Positions 27,501-36,539 of a stretch of 64,000 bases of DNA are shown here, one piece after another (the stretch's first letter is position 1; every line of letters begins with the position of its first letter). The notes under the pieces are model-generated. The model made no database searches. It worked only from the letters and a program-made list of their open reading frames with translations, and had not been told where the DNA came from. Position numbers and translations under genes: made by a program. Origin of the DNA: Ophthalmolycus amberensis. Lineage: Eukaryota; Chordata; Actinopteri; Perciformes; Zoarcidae. The stretch spans positions 964,001 to 1,028,000 of the forward strand of contig JAFEUB010001102.1 of NCBI GenBank assembly GCA_024529925.1, read 5' to 3'.

Positions 27501-30500
27501 TGAAGTCAGTTTTTTTCTGTATTGAGTGCGAGATCTTTTGAGGGACCACAATAAATACTAATCCAGTAGATTTTGCAATGAAAATCCTTTTTTTTGCCCT
27601 GTAAGTGGCACATCTATGGATGGCCATGTTGATCCACCATCTTGTGATTGCCATGAATGTTTTCTTTACAGACATTCATGTCCGTAAAGGATCCGTCTTT
27701 CTGACTTGTCCTCTAGTGCCATAAAACAAATGCTTTTCCCAATAGCCTCGGCTTTGCTGTATGTGTTTGCTGCTGATTGGCAAATGCTAGCATGCTAATA
27801 CTGTTTAACATTAGCATGTTAGTGTTGCCATTGTGAGCAATGAGCATGTTAGCATTTAGCTTTAAGCACTGCTGTGCCTAAGTGTAGCCTCACAGAGCTG
27901 CTAGCATGCTTGTGGACTCTTTAAGCACCATTGTAGTGCATTTAAGTGATGTGTAGCAGCCATAAAACGTCGTTAGTTAGCTCCCTTTGTACGACCAGTA
28001 TTGTATTTCAGACTCCAGAGTTTACACTTTCATTGACGTTCATGTAATGAGGCCAATACATTATGCTGTCTGACCCTCGATTGTAAAAATGTGTGTTCTA
28101 GTGTTAAATGTGTGTTTAATTGATGTCCAACTGGCTCCTGGAGTCTTTTATACAGCGTTTGACCTCAAGCTATTATTCTCATTTGCGTATAAAAGGGCTC
28201 ATAAACTGTTTATGTGCTGCCTCCACTATGACGTTTGAGCAGCGAGCTGCATTTGAGCAGAAACATTTTGCTTTTATGTACCAGAGGAGAGAGAGAACCA
28301 GCATGCACAGAGTGTAATACAGTGTCTCTGATCTCTCCATCAGAAAAGTTACTGGCAATGAATTCCAGGCAAAAAAACAAAAACAAGAGCATAGCTTAGT
28401 AATTGCTGGCATTACGTTAAACAAGACAAGTCAGCTTTATCACTGAGCCCAGCAGAGAAATTGTTTCCATATTATATTTCTGTGTTCCTGTGTGCTGGTT
28501 TCCTCCCGTCCTGCTCTGTGATTTATCAAGCAGAATGTGCATCTTTTCCCCAGCAAACGCAGTACCCATTTATAACCGAGCAGACAAGTCCCTTCTATTT
28601 GTAGTTATTAATCAGAGTTGACTGTAGCGGGCACGGCCACTGGAGCTCAGACTGATAGACTCTCAGTCAGAGAGGAAAAGCCCGTCACATCCTGCTGACA
28701 AATACACAGATTTATGGAGCCCACATAGCCAGGCTACTCTCTATAAACAAATGCATTTGCCTGAAAAGAGCAGCTCTGAAAATGGTTCGTCGCTATGAAT
28801 GCACATGTTTAAACACGCAGGGATATAACATTGCTAAGAGTTGAGGGGTGAGGCCGAGTTTATGCGGATATCAAAGGCTGTGTATCTGTCTACGTTTCAG
28901 ATGACATGTAGCGTGACTGATTAACTGATCAAACGCAAGTTATAGTCCCCGTCAGAGCTAGTTAAGCCAATCGGTTTATTACACACCGATCCAGAACAAT
29001 AGAAGACCACATGTAGCTTGACCTTGCTGTGCGGAAAGTAGCAGCTTTGACCCAGTCCAGTTCTTTTTATATATTCATACATAGGCCTCTGCTGTTACTT
29101 TGATTCCCTGCATCCGTTGGCCGGCTGTTTGTGTTGCGAGAGAGAGAGAGAGTTTGGTGCAGCCGCTAACCTCTTTCTGTCAGCACCAGCCCGAAGAGAT
29201 TAGCTGTATGAGTGTCTCTTGTGTCCCAGTGGAACCCAGCCCCAGTCCATCACAGTCCCAGCTCCGGTCCAAGCCGAGAGGATGAGGGGATGGGTGAGGA
29301 GCGGTTTGGGAGATGAGTGAGGGTGGGAAGGGGGTTGAAGTCTTCGAAAAACTGTGGCCATGATTGCAGTAATCCTGTTATCTCTCCTACTAAAGCTGGC
29401 CACTCTGGTGACCTGGAGACACAAATGTTAAGCTGCCTCTGTCTCTCTTCTCTCCAGCTCCTACTCTTTTCACTCCTTCCTGCTCTATCTCACTCTCTTT
29501 AGCCAGCCTCATTGAATGTCAGGGGGTGGTCTTGGCTCTGCCCGACTCCAAATTCACAGTCTTCACACACACCACAGGCTATCTCGAATTCCGTCAGAAC
29601 AAAAGGTTTTTTTTTTCTCATGCAGTACTTGAACGTCTCGCCCATCTCATGCATCTTAATGTTTCCACAGTTGTACAGGGTCAGGGTGTCCAAAGAGAAA
29701 CTGCTGTTCTTATCTTCACTGAGCAGAAACACAATTTAGCTCAGAGTTGATGATTAATATGTGATTTGATAAACTAATTCAAAGCGTTGCATTGTTTTCC
29801 CCCAGAAAGAGTAAATAATATGGTCAAATTTAGCTTCTCATCTATTAGCTCGCTCACACTGTCATTTGTTAACAGGATAATGGGGCGTAAAGAGGGCCAT
29901 TATTCTCTCAGTCCAGAACATACGCTGCAACCCTGCACAAAAACACACTCTAATACACACACTCACTCACAGGCACTCAGGCACACATAAACATTATACA
30001 AGCGAGACAGTGTCATTTGAAAGAGAGGAGGACACGCTTTAAAGGAGGAAGTGCATCATCCCATGTTGTGTTTTTTCCCTCAGTAAGCTCAGTGTCCCTG
30101 TCAGGTTGCCCTACACCCCGTTTGATCGTAATCCTGCCGTGTCAGCCTTGAACTTGACAAACTGCTAGACAGGCGAGTTAGTATTCATTCTACTAGCTAT
30201 ATGTTGACAATAAGATAATTGGCATTCCGCACGGCTTCTCTTGCCAGCAGGCCTAAAGATCTGCTGCTATCGGTCAAAGACCCGATCAAAGTCCACCAGC
30301 CCTACTTTGCAATGCTAATCGCCCCCCAACAAATAATTGTCCTTAAGAACTGTGTTAAATGAACCTCTCTGGAAGCCCTCATAATGTGGCCTTTGTCTGC
30401 CGAAGAGATATAATGGAACAGGGCTTTTAATTCTAAGGAGAATGCAGTGCCCCCTGTTATTAACTCATTCGACCTCGACGCTTTGATTCAGAGCCATTGT

Positions 30501-31745
30501 CTGACCTTCCCACTCTGAGTAAGTGGGTAACATCACAAGGCTCCGGCGTGGCAGCACAGGGAGGAGACTATTCTCTGCATACAGTCAGATCACTGTCCGT
30601 CTTTAATGTGCTGGGGCATTTGGGTGAAAGGAATGAACCGATGTAAATGCAGGAATGGAGATGGATAATCACAGGGGGAATAATATCCGTGTTAACAAGA
30701 AGATAAGCACTAAACAAACGTGGAAATTAGCGATGCGCTGAGCAAACATGGGAATGAAATTCGCGGGGCTGAACCACAATGTGCTTATTCAGTGATGTAG
30801 AGAGCACATCAAATAACAAAAGCAGATAGCGATTGCAGATGGATAATTAACAGCTTCCTTTCCATCGCAATTGGAATCAGAAGCCCATCCCTGGGAAAGA
30901 GGGCAGAAAATTGAATCTGCATTGTGCAGAAATAGCTGCCATTCTCCACCTTAATTAGATGTCTTCGCTGAAATCAAACCATGGGCAGCCATGCTGGCAT
31001 GCAACGCTCAACATATGGCCATTATCTATACACACATCTCCCTCTTGGAACCTTTGTCTTCGAGATGCGTCTCCGAGACTCCGAGGCGCATTCTGGCTGC
31101 CTGTTTTCCCTCTGCTGCCATCTTGTTTCCCTCCTCGGACAGATTAAAAGAACATATATTGTTTCTCAGGTCTTTTCACACTTCTAATTTCAGAGGTCTG
31201 TTTTCCTCTGTGGGAATATGCTCTTCTCATCGGAGGTAGCACATGTGAACGCCTCCCAAAGTATTAGTCTTAAAGACTTGTTCAGCACAAAGCATGCGGC
31301 TCAAGATGAATTGATAGATCAGAGGAAAATGCAGCGGGTATTATCATCCCATTCCAGATGGTCATTTGGATGGCAACAAATGGTCCACTGGGCAAGTCCC
31401 ACAGAGATTAAAATATTAAGCACGCATTTACAAATCTCTCCTGGCACAAAAACAAAAATGAAATTAAGGCGATTCACCATGCGAGAACAATGAGCAGTTG
31501 ACTAATGGCTCGTTCTCTGCCTTCATCACAGCCCAGGTAGCTAGCAGGCCGGGATGGCTGCGGTATTTGCATGCTAATGCAGTCGCTGGAAGCTGGGCGC
31601 GCACACACTGAGGCGGGGGATCAACCTTGTGGTGACATTAAAGTTCTGCGGAGACGAGCAGCACCAGCCCGCTGTGGCCGCATCCAGGGACACTATCTTC
31701 CACTCCTAAGATGTACTGTCCCCCTGCCTCATGCTTGTGCTGTGT

Positions 31746-31777
<32 letters not shown>

Positions 31778-34700
31778 CTGTGTGTGTGCGTGTGTGTTCC
31801 TACCATGGCCCATGTCTTGTTTTGTATTCCTGTGTGCGTGCGGACAAATTCTTGTTTCTTCTTGAGTGATGCACCATAGAAAACAAAAAGATGTAAAAAG
31901 TTATGTAGTTGCACATTTTCACCTACCTCTGTGACTGTGAAGGTAAATGTGTTTCCCCTGACTCCCCTTTCATCAGGAGGTGATGCAGATGGAGCGGCAG
32001 CTCGGGGGTCGGCTGATCGACGAGCCTCACGTCCTGCTTTTCAAAGACAGCTACCACAACCTGCGCCTGTCCATCCATGACATGCCCCAGGCACACTGGA
32101 GGAGCAAGCTGCTGGCTGGCTACCAGGTGTGTGTTGGGGGGGGGGGGGCTCCAGATCACAGCGGGAGCACGGAGGTGTAATAGAAGTGCCTGGCTGAATC
32201 TGCCAAATGTATATCAGCATCAGCTGTAATGGTGCTTTCTAATGTGTTTGTTTGTGTACACAATTTGAAATCCATGTCGTCTCCAGTTATTTTAAATTGG
32301 CCAGCCAGAGAAATTAAAGAAGAATGGAGTTTTTGCTGGCAAAAGCAATGTTACTGCGTCGTTGAAAGTTCTTCACAAACAGCTCGTTAATGAGGCTCTC
32401 TCTGGAAAGTTGTTTTAATTTCAGTTGGTTCAGAGTTTTAATTAAATGTTTTGCTTTTGGCTTCAGTTGATCACTTTAAAGATTCACACAAAGGAGTGTT
32501 TTTCAGTCCGTTACTGCAGGTCTCCTCTGTCTCATAACCTTTCCATTCTTGGCGATGTGTGCAACTTAAGTCATTTGCTGGAGTCGCGGGAACCTTTTGG
32601 GTGTGTGTGTGCGTAGAGCGTGCATGTTTTTGTCCGCTTGTGCTCCTGTGCGTGCGGTGTAGTCGTGTGCATAAATGGAGCTGGGCTGTGTGCACTAACC
32701 CAGAGCTGCAAGCTGATTGATTATCCTTCGCTGTCGCTCTCCTTAAAAAGGGAGCTCAGATGAAATATAGAGCAGTACTGTATGTAAATATCTAAACTTC
32801 CCGAACGGACGCTTGGAACCTCCACCTCCACTGCACTCCCCCACACCTGCATGGCCCACTGCACTGCAGCCCGGCGACGACACGAGGGCTGTTCAAAGAA
32901 CTAGAAAATGCTCTGGCTGTAACTATACAAGCACTGAGCAGCAGGTCCCCATAGAGAACACATGGGCTGTGCCAGGCAAGCAGCGGCAGCAACAATGTAC
33001 CCAGAACAGAGGCTTATTTCTCTGGACTGTGCCTGTTCATTTGGAAGTGTTATTCCCCTCTCAGCAGTGCGGTCAAAAAAAGGCCTTTAGTCTCCCCGGG
33101 GCCCCCAGAGCTACGTTTCAGCCAACTCCCCCGGTCATCCGTCTGCCTGGGTAACAGTGCCCCCGTTTGGTTCGCAGCGGGATCTGCAGCTCCACTTCGC
33201 TCTCAGACTGAGTTCTTGACAGCTGTTGAACCCAGGGTGAAGTGAGGAGTCTAGTGCGCCCTGTTTAGTTTTTTTTTTTCCCCGGGTTACCGCCTTGCTC
33301 CTCTTGGGATATGCAAATGAGGGCATGAATATGGAGCAACAGAGAGAAAGATGTAGAAATTGTCAGCCTTGAATAAATTCTGGCAAACACTGCCAGGTAG
33401 ACAGAAGCTGATGCAGCTCAGCGTTACCACTCAGCGCCATTATGCATGCGTATATACATCTCTATGTCACATGATGTGTTTTAGATTCAGAGTAGAGCTG
33501 TGATGTTTCAGCTTGGACACCATCAGCATCATTTGTAAGCTCTGCCTGGGAAATGCGCACAGCACATACCTGCAAAGAGAGGCTGAATCAACTGAAAAAT
33601 AATGGACAGAAAATAGTTGTTACACCAGAAGTAAAGATATGGTGTGTTATCTGTATTTCTTACGAAATCAGATATTAACTCCCTGTCAATAAAAGCCTAT
33701 TATCTCCCTTTAACCTTACAGACTGTTGTCAGTCTGCTGCCTCTGATATATTTAGCCACTTTCACCGAACGATGACAGCTTATGTCAGTGTAATTCATGA
33801 TGATCTCAGTGTATTCTAGGCAGGCGGTCCTGTTTCAGACATGCAGTTCTAACTGCGCCGCTTGTCTGTGCTGCGTGTTCGTTCTGCAGGAGATCCCGTT
33901 CTACCACATCTGGAACGGTTCCCAGCGGTACCTGCACTGCACGTTCACTCTGGAGCGGCTCAGCCTCAGCACCTGCGAGCTCACCTGCCAGCTGTGCGTG
34001 TGGCAGGTGGAGGGAGAGGGACAGAGCTTCAGCCTCGACTTCAACATTGCCAAGGTAACGTTCGGCGTAATAACTCGCTTAGAAACCAGCACATTGATTG
34101 CACAGCCACGATTTCTTTCAGCATTTTCTTTAGTCGCGCAGGAACTGTTCTCATACCGTGCTTTGTGGCCGTCATTCCTACCAGGACACCCGAGCCGTGA
34201 TCTCTGAGTTTCTGTTAATGGACAGTCACGCTACAGCTCTGGCAGGACCCAGCGCCTTTCAGATCCCGTACCTCATCAGGCAGAAGATCTGCAGCAGCCT
34301 GGATGCCCCCTGTCCCAACGGAGCCGACTGGAGAATGCTAGCACAAAGACTTAAACTAGAGAGGTAAATACCCAACCGCACAATACCATACTGCCTCTTC
34401 TGATCACTGATCAATAGAGCGCGCTGGAAAAGGCAGCTTACGCAAAGGCAGTCAAGAAATGCAGCAGAGCCTCATTTATCCAAACCCCTTGAGAATAGAG
34501 GCTGCACAGCGGTGCATGTATACGTACAACACTCAACACACCACTTGTTTAAGATAATTAACATGTAATTACAGTGATTGCGATACTAAAGAAGCAGTAA
34601 CATGTTACTATGGAACTCCACTGATTGTACAATCAGTGTAAAGCGCATCACAGCAGTCGAATGTTTTCCCTAAAGTTCAGGTAAACAAAGTTCTGCCTCA

Positions 34701-36539
34701 GCAGGCTAATCCTCATTTGACACAGCGAACGTTATAGGATTAATGTGGACTTGATGGATACAGCTATCATTTCTGTGAGAAAACACGACCCTTCTTCTTC
34801 TTTTCCCCTCTCAGGAACAGGTAAGCAGCTTAAAGTCTGCAGCTAAACTTGTACCTGCTACATTCTGCTTAACAGTTATAATTGGAAAGGTAGCGATCTA
34901 GCTGCCCATCAGCGGCAACAAAAAAGACGGAATAGGTTTGGATCTGTGCCGACCTCACCGTTACTGTAATTTATCACAGGAGTACCTGTAACAGAAAAGA
35001 GCCGCGCATCGATCTCTTGTCCTCCACCAATTTAATTTCTACTTCGTACACTTAATTTGTCCAATCAACTTTATTTACCCCAATTAATCACAAATTGAAT
35101 TGATGCACTACGGGTTTAATTAGCAATGTTTTGCTCAACGTAATCAATTCTCATTCAGGCCTCAGGAAGGAACGACTGCTCTGCTGTTTGATCTGTCCTT
35201 AACAACATGTTTCCCTGGAAAGGCAGCAGCCCCTTGGCATTCTGTCGTGCAGTATTTCTGTGTTTGTTTCTGTGTGTGTAAAGCGTTCAGACCGAGCGGA
35301 ACGGGACCAATCAATAAAACTTAAAATGCCAAGAACCTTTTATTTGATCTTTCTCTCCTAAGACTGAGCAAACGGCTGCGTCTGAGCCGTACAAGATAAG
35401 CTCGTGTTTCACACAGCGAGGTGACTAAGAGGGGCTGACACGTCGGACGCTAAGCTCTGTCTTTTTTTTTAATCTCGAATAATGACACAGAGGTTCGTTC
35501 CCAGACAATTTTTTTGACCAACTCTTTGTTGTGTTCTCCCGACGCAGAGGGAAGACTGCCTGCACTATAAGCCGAGTGGCACTGTGTTCTCGGTGCTTGC
35601 GCGCTGCCAAAGCAGCCACATGTTTATAACCAGCACAGAATGCTTCACGAGGCAAACAAGATACGAGGCAGTAATGGACTCTGTCTGACCTTTCTCAAGG
35701 TAAAAAGGGTGTTTTTGGGCTTCTCGTCTCACAACACAACCCCCCTGTGTGTCATCGGTTTACGCTGTTCTCTCTTTTTCTTTAATGTCATGTGTGCTCT
35801 ACATAACAGTTAAGGCCCCAGACATTTGGAGAACAGAAAAAGGCCATTAAATCAAACAAGCATCTTCAGGTACCGCAGGGATCAGGTCCCACTCAACATC
35901 AAACATACCGCTGGCTGGGGCCACTGCTTTGTTGTCATTGATTGGGTTTGATCGTAAAGGTTCTGCTCCTAAAATGGAAAAGGTCACTTCCGACTTAACT
36001 GTGAAAAGTCTATATAGGATTTACTATATGGGATTTAGGGCCAATTTCAACATCAAATAGAGAGCAATGAGGATTATGCTGCTAAGCTTCAAATGGAAAT
36101 TGCCAGAGATTGTGTATTAGATGGCAGCTAGATTGTGTTCTTATACCTTTTATCATTTTTTTTGCTTAGTGCTGCAACATATGGGGATGTAGCAATATAA
36201 CAGACAATAAAACTTGGCATTGACAGAGTTACAAGAAGCAGTGGCGCTATAAAATACCGTCTGGAAATGTTTGTTACTGTAGACTGTTGGCTTTGATACG
36301 TGCACATCGCTTGATTTTAACACAGACGCCTCACTGTTCCCTCACCGTTATGTTTGTGCTCTTCTCTCTGCAGACACATGAGTTTCTTTGCATCCAAAGC
36401 GAGCCCAACCTCTATGATCCTGGACCTGTGGGAGGCACAACATTTCCACACCGGCAACATCAACCAGCTGGCCACGGTCATGGCTGACATTGGCAAACAA
36501 GAAGCCATGATTTTCCTGGTCTCTGATGGCGAGTGCTAA
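1153..36539 (+). CDS. unc5a: UNC5A netrin receptor, 3' portion of gene (13 coding exons, joined)
   Basis: Single-pass netrin receptor of axon guidance and a dependence receptor that signals death without ligand (family knowledge). The exons are 1153-1256, 2481-2661, 5526-5693, 12063-12227, 17725-17913, 18767-19066, 21496-21583, 22042-22210, 24191-24424, 31977-32126, 33890-34054, 34185-34363 and 36374-36539. All junctions are GT-AG and phases match throughout, giving 751 residues plus TAA. Domain order is Ig-like, TSP1, TSP1, membrane helix, ZU5, UPA, death domain. UNC5A is chosen over UNC5B, C and D because of the juxtamembrane DSDVADSSIL and the linker HLLTIQPDL followed by a threonine run, the motif FVSRLSTQ, and the C-terminal end in GEC; these match UNC5A best from memory. 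The signal peptide and first Ig exons are outside the window, so the gene is 5' partial here. Whether it is one of two teleost duplicates cannot be told. Confidence 0.95.
1257..2480 (+). other. unc5a: unc5a intron
   Basis: About 1.2 kb without a supported exon. It holds a pyrimidine-rich stretch (about 1565-1690), a short GT run (1684-1701) and A-rich sequence at 2346-2360. The acceptor before 2481 is ATTTTCAG. No mobile element was recognised. Confidence 0.7.
2481..2661 (+). CDS. unc5a: unc5a exon: core of second Ig-like domain
   Basis: The exon encodes VEWQRNEDVINPASDPNF, the ITADYNLVIKKARLADTGNY segment, and TCVAKNIVARRKSTSATVLVY. The canonical Ig Trp (VEW) and the D-x-G-x-Y-x-C motif (DTGNYTC) are both visible, so the I-set/C2 fold is complete with the preceding exon. 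Asn in NYT is a possible N-glycosylation sequon. The donor is G|GTAGGT. The exon ends one base into a codon completed as Val (GTC) by the next exon. Confidence 0.95.
2662..5525 (+). other. unc5a: unc5a intron
   Basis: About 2.9 kb of mostly unique, AT-leaning sequence. G-rich runs occur near 4454-4468 and 4631-4640. A strong C/T-rich tract at about 5440-5520 leads into the acceptor GACAG of the first TSP exon. No coding, RNA gene or transposon signature was recognised. Confidence 0.65.
5526..5693 (+). CDS. unc5a: unc5a exon: first thrombospondin type 1 repeat
   Basis: The whole TSP1 module is encoded by one exon. It opens VNGGWSTWTTWSSC, contains CGRGWQKRSRSCTNP and LNGGTSCEGQ, and closes CVATCP. 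The three spaced tryptophans (WSTWTTW) are the usual C-mannosylation sites and six cysteines are present, as the family requires. It has phase 1 at both ends, so it can be skipped or included without a frame change; alternative use of this TSP exon in UNC5 genes is plausible, but nothing here proves it. The donor is GTAACT. Confidence 0.96.
10855..10903 (+). repeat. (TG)24 microsatellite
   Basis: Uninterrupted TG dinucleotide run in the unc5a intron between the two TSP exons. Confidence 0.98.
11083..11102 (-). repeat. C-rich tract with G-quadruplex potential on the minus strand
   Basis: C5-A-C4-A-C4-A-C4 on the plus strand. The complement has four G runs separated by single T bases, the shortest loops allowed in a G-quadruplex motif. 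It is intronic in unc5a; a function is not shown. Confidence 0.85.
12063..12227 (+). CDS. unc5a: unc5a exon: second thrombospondin type 1 repeat
   Basis: The exon encodes VDGGWSEWSKWSACGADCSM, then WRSRECTQPSPGTGGKDC and LQSLNCTSEQCPQ. The WSEWSKW triad and six cysteines mark a complete TSP1 module. NCTS contains an N-glycosylation sequon. The acceptor is GTTTGCAG and the donor GTGAGT. Phase 1 at both ends, like the first TSP exon, is consistent with tandem duplication of a symmetrical module. Confidence 0.96.
13711..13744 (+). repeat. (CA)17 microsatellite
   Basis: Uninterrupted CA run in the unc5a intron. Confidence 0.97.
14830..14844 (+). repeat. 15-base G homopolymer
   Basis: Pure G run in an intron; the length is prone to sequencing error. 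Confidence 0.95.
17060..17078 (+). repeat. (CA)n microsatellite
   Basis: Short uninterrupted CA run in the unc5a intron. Confidence 0.95.
17159..17202 (+). repeat. (GA)22 microsatellite
   Basis: Uninterrupted purine GA run, 80 bases after the CA run. Confidence 0.97.
17369..17436 (+). repeat. AT microsatellite with ACTCAT units
   Basis: Two TACTCATACTCAT motifs each run into a TATATA tract; a compound, AT-rich simple repeat. Confidence 0.9.
17725..17913 (+). CDS. unc5a: unc5a exon: transmembrane helix and juxtamembrane region
   Basis: The exon opens TVSGAEDVALYVGMVAVAL, continues through a hydrophobic helix (CLTLLLIVVVLVY) and a basic stop-transfer RRKKEDLDSD, then DVADSSILTTGFQPMGIKPS. 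This layout places the TSP repeats outside and the C-terminal domains inside. D-V-A-D (17847-17858) aligns with the position of the caspase site known in UNC5B. The donor used for frame is GTGTGT at 17914; a better-matching GTAAGC lies 9 bases earlier at 17905 and also keeps frame. Confidence 0.94.
18126..18200 (+). repeat. (TG)37 microsatellite
   Basis: The longest TG run in the window, about 210 bases after the membrane exon donor. Confidence 0.98.
18461..18523 (+). repeat. GACA/(GA)n microsatellite
   Basis: Short CAGA units lead into a long GA run interrupted once by GC, about 245 bases before the next exon. Confidence 0.96.
18767..19066 (+). CDS. unc5a: unc5a exon: cytoplasmic linker and start of ZU5 domain
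   Basis: The longest visible coding exon (300 bases). It encodes ENSHLLTIQPDLTTTTTSYQ, FSMTNGPLLDPLPNGSHTLH, DFVSRLSTQSYFKTL and YGTFNFLGGRLTIPSTG. The HLLTIQPDL plus Thr-run and FVSRLSTQ segments match the UNC5A linker and differ from UNC5B, C and D as remembered. GTFNFLGGRL begins the ZU5 fold. Phase 1 at both ends. The donor GTGGGT follows CACAG. Confidence 0.95.
19190..19627 (+). repeat. degenerate AT-rich minisatellite (CATACTATACTATGACTTTT-like units)
   Basis: The motifs ACATACTATA, TATGACTTTTT and TTCGAC recur at irregular spacing for about 440 bases, with many substitutions and length changes. No regular period could be fixed by eye. Similar CATACTATACTATGAC tracts are frequent in percomorph introns (from memory). 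Confidence 0.75.
19885..19995 (+). mobile_element. 111-bp non-autonomous hAT (Charlie-type) element
   Basis: The element begins CAGTGGTTCTCAACTGGT and its last 18 bases, reverse-complemented, read CAGTGATTCTCAACTGGT, an 18-base terminal inverted repeat with one mismatch. It is flanked by perfect 8-bp duplications ATCTAGAC at 19877-19884 and 19996-20003. The CAGTGGTTCTCAA end and 8-bp duplication are hallmarks of hAT transposons. It has no coding capacity. Orientation is arbitrary. Confidence 0.93.
21496..21583 (+). CDS. unc5a: unc5a exon: ZU5 domain, first strands
   Basis: The exon encodes GISLLIPPEAIPRGKIYEIY followed by LTVQRKEDLR. The IPxxAIPxGxxYEIYL pattern is the ZU5 signature shared by UNC5, ankyrin and ZO-1 proteins. 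It enters in phase 1 (G from the previous exon plus GA) and leaves in phase 2. The donor is GTGGGT. Confidence 0.95.
21584..22041 (+). other. unc5a: unc5a intron with CT-rich acceptor tract
   Basis: A 458-bp intron. A TCTC/GCTC simple repeat at 21984-22032 forms the polypyrimidine tract of the following acceptor GTGTAG. Confidence 0.85.
22042..22210 (+). CDS. unc5a: unc5a exon: ZU5 domain, middle
   Basis: The exon encodes LPLAGCQTLLSPVVSCGPPG, VVLSRPVILSMDHCSD, NWAVRLKKQNYEGTWE. The VSCGPPGxxLxRPVIL motif is typical of UNC5 ZU5 domains. It enters in phase 2, completing Arg with its first G, and ends on a codon boundary at GTGAGA. Confidence 0.95.
22211..24190 (+). other. unc5a: unc5a intron (2.0 kb)
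   Basis: A 16-base A run lies at 22463-22478. Purine-rich sequence occurs around 23035-23130 and a T run at 23649-23658. The acceptor CCTCCTCCAG is preceded by a T-rich tract. No exon or recognised element. Confidence 0.65.
24191..24424 (+). CDS. unc5a: unc5a exon: end of ZU5 and start of UPA domain
   Basis: In frame 1 of the exon it encodes DVLLMGEELVSEPYYCQLEA, CRLFSEQLGTLALVGES, AAKRLRLVLFSDAYCSTLEY and NIRVYCMDDTQDVFK. YYCQLEA, LGxxALVGE and LEYxIRVYCxDDT are conserved UNC5 blocks; the last opens the UPA domain that contacts ZU5 in the closed receptor. Exactly 78 codons, phase 0 at both ends. The donor is GTAATC. The complementary strand has a long open frame here, treated as a shadow. 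Confidence 0.95.
24738..25090 (+). repeat. possible eroded dispersed repeat
   Basis: The stretch from GTTAAAGGAGCTGTATTC through the CCGTTAGCTATGTTGAGAGC part resembles, from memory, a dispersed sequence of percomorph genomes. It is more GC-rich than its surroundings. No terminal repeats or target duplications were found. The call rests on recollection only. Confidence 0.35.
25274..25291 (+). promoter_or_regulatory. octamer and homeodomain-type motif pair
   Basis: ATTTGCAT (25274-25281) is the POU octamer, followed after two bases by TTAATTAG (25284-25291), a homeodomain core. Such pairs are common in neural enhancers but also arise by chance in AT-rich introns. Confidence 0.25.
27785..27921 (+). 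repeat. dispersed repeat rich in GCTAGCATGCTAA-type motifs
   Basis: TGCTAGCATGCTAATA, ATTAGCATGTTAGTG, GAGCATGTTAGCATTTAGC and GAGCTGCTAGCATG occur within 130 bases. The order and the linking AGCACTGCTGTGCCTAAGT segment match a repeat very common in percomorph fish DNA (from memory). Class unknown; ends not resolved. Confidence 0.6.
31740..31797 (+). repeat. imperfect (TG)n microsatellite
   Basis: TG run with TC and CG interruptions, about 180 bases before the next exon. Confidence 0.95.
31977..32126 (+). CDS. unc5a: unc5a exon: UPA domain
   Basis: The exon encodes EVMQMERQLGGRLIDEPHVL, LFKDSYHNLRLSIHDMP and WRSKLLAGYQ. FKDSYHNLRLSIHD and WxSKLL are strongly conserved among UNC5A and UNC5B. 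Exactly 50 codons in phase 0. The acceptor is TTTCATCAG. The donor GTGTGT is followed by a 13-G run (32136-32148). Confidence 0.96.
32127..33889 (+). other. unc5a: unc5a intron (1.8 kb)
   Basis: Apart from the G run at 32136-32148 and a T/C run near 33270-33282, the sequence is unique. The acceptor is GTTCTGCAG. No exon supported. Confidence 0.65.
33890..34054 (+). CDS. unc5a: unc5a exon: UPA domain, C-terminal part
   Basis: The exon encodes EIPFYHIWNGSQRYLHCTFT, LERLSLSTCELTCQLCVWQ and VEGEGQSFSLDFNIAK. EIPFYHIWNGxQRYLHCTFTLER and VWQVEG closely follow UNC5A. Exactly 55 codons in phase 0. The donor is GTAACG. The next exon follows after only 130 bases. Confidence 0.96.
34185..34363 (+). CDS. 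unc5a: unc5a exon: UPA to death-domain linker and first death-domain helices
   Basis: The exon encodes DTRAVISEFLLMDSHATALA, GPSAFQIPYLIRQKICSSLD, then APCPNGADWRMLAQRLKLER. GPSAFxIPxLIRQKI starts the death domain, and DWRxLAQxL is its conserved third-helix motif. It enters in phase 0 and ends in phase 2. The donor is GTAAAT. Confidence 0.95.
34364..36373 (+). other. unc5a: unc5a last intron (2.0 kb)
   Basis: Unique AT-leaning sequence with a T run at 35462-35471. The acceptor is TCTCTGCAG. No exon or recognised element. Confidence 0.65.
36374..36539 (+). CDS. unc5a: unc5a last coding exon: rest of death domain and stop
   Basis: The exon encodes HMSFFASKASPTSMILDLWE, AQHFHTGNINQLATVMAD and IGKQEAMIFLVSDGEC, then TAA at 36537-36539. 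FFASKxSPTxMILxLWEA and the GNINQLA segment match the end of the UNC5A death domain. UNC5A ends in a short acidic tail with a final Cys (EAEC in mammals, as remembered), close to DGEC here. The UNC5A tail is reported to bind PICK1; conservation of that interaction is inference. Confidence 0.96.

Larger units (their letters stand above)
24425..31976 (+). other. unc5a: unc5a intron (7.5 kb, largest)
   Basis: No supported exon. It contains a possible eroded repeat (24738-25090), a POU-octamer plus TAATTA site pair (25274-25291), a teleost-type dispersed repeat (27785-27921), a short GA run (29141-29153) and a TG microsatellite (31740-31797). The TAAT-rich, gene-free stretch 30100-31500 could hold conserved regulatory DNA; that is inference only. 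Confidence 0.65.
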
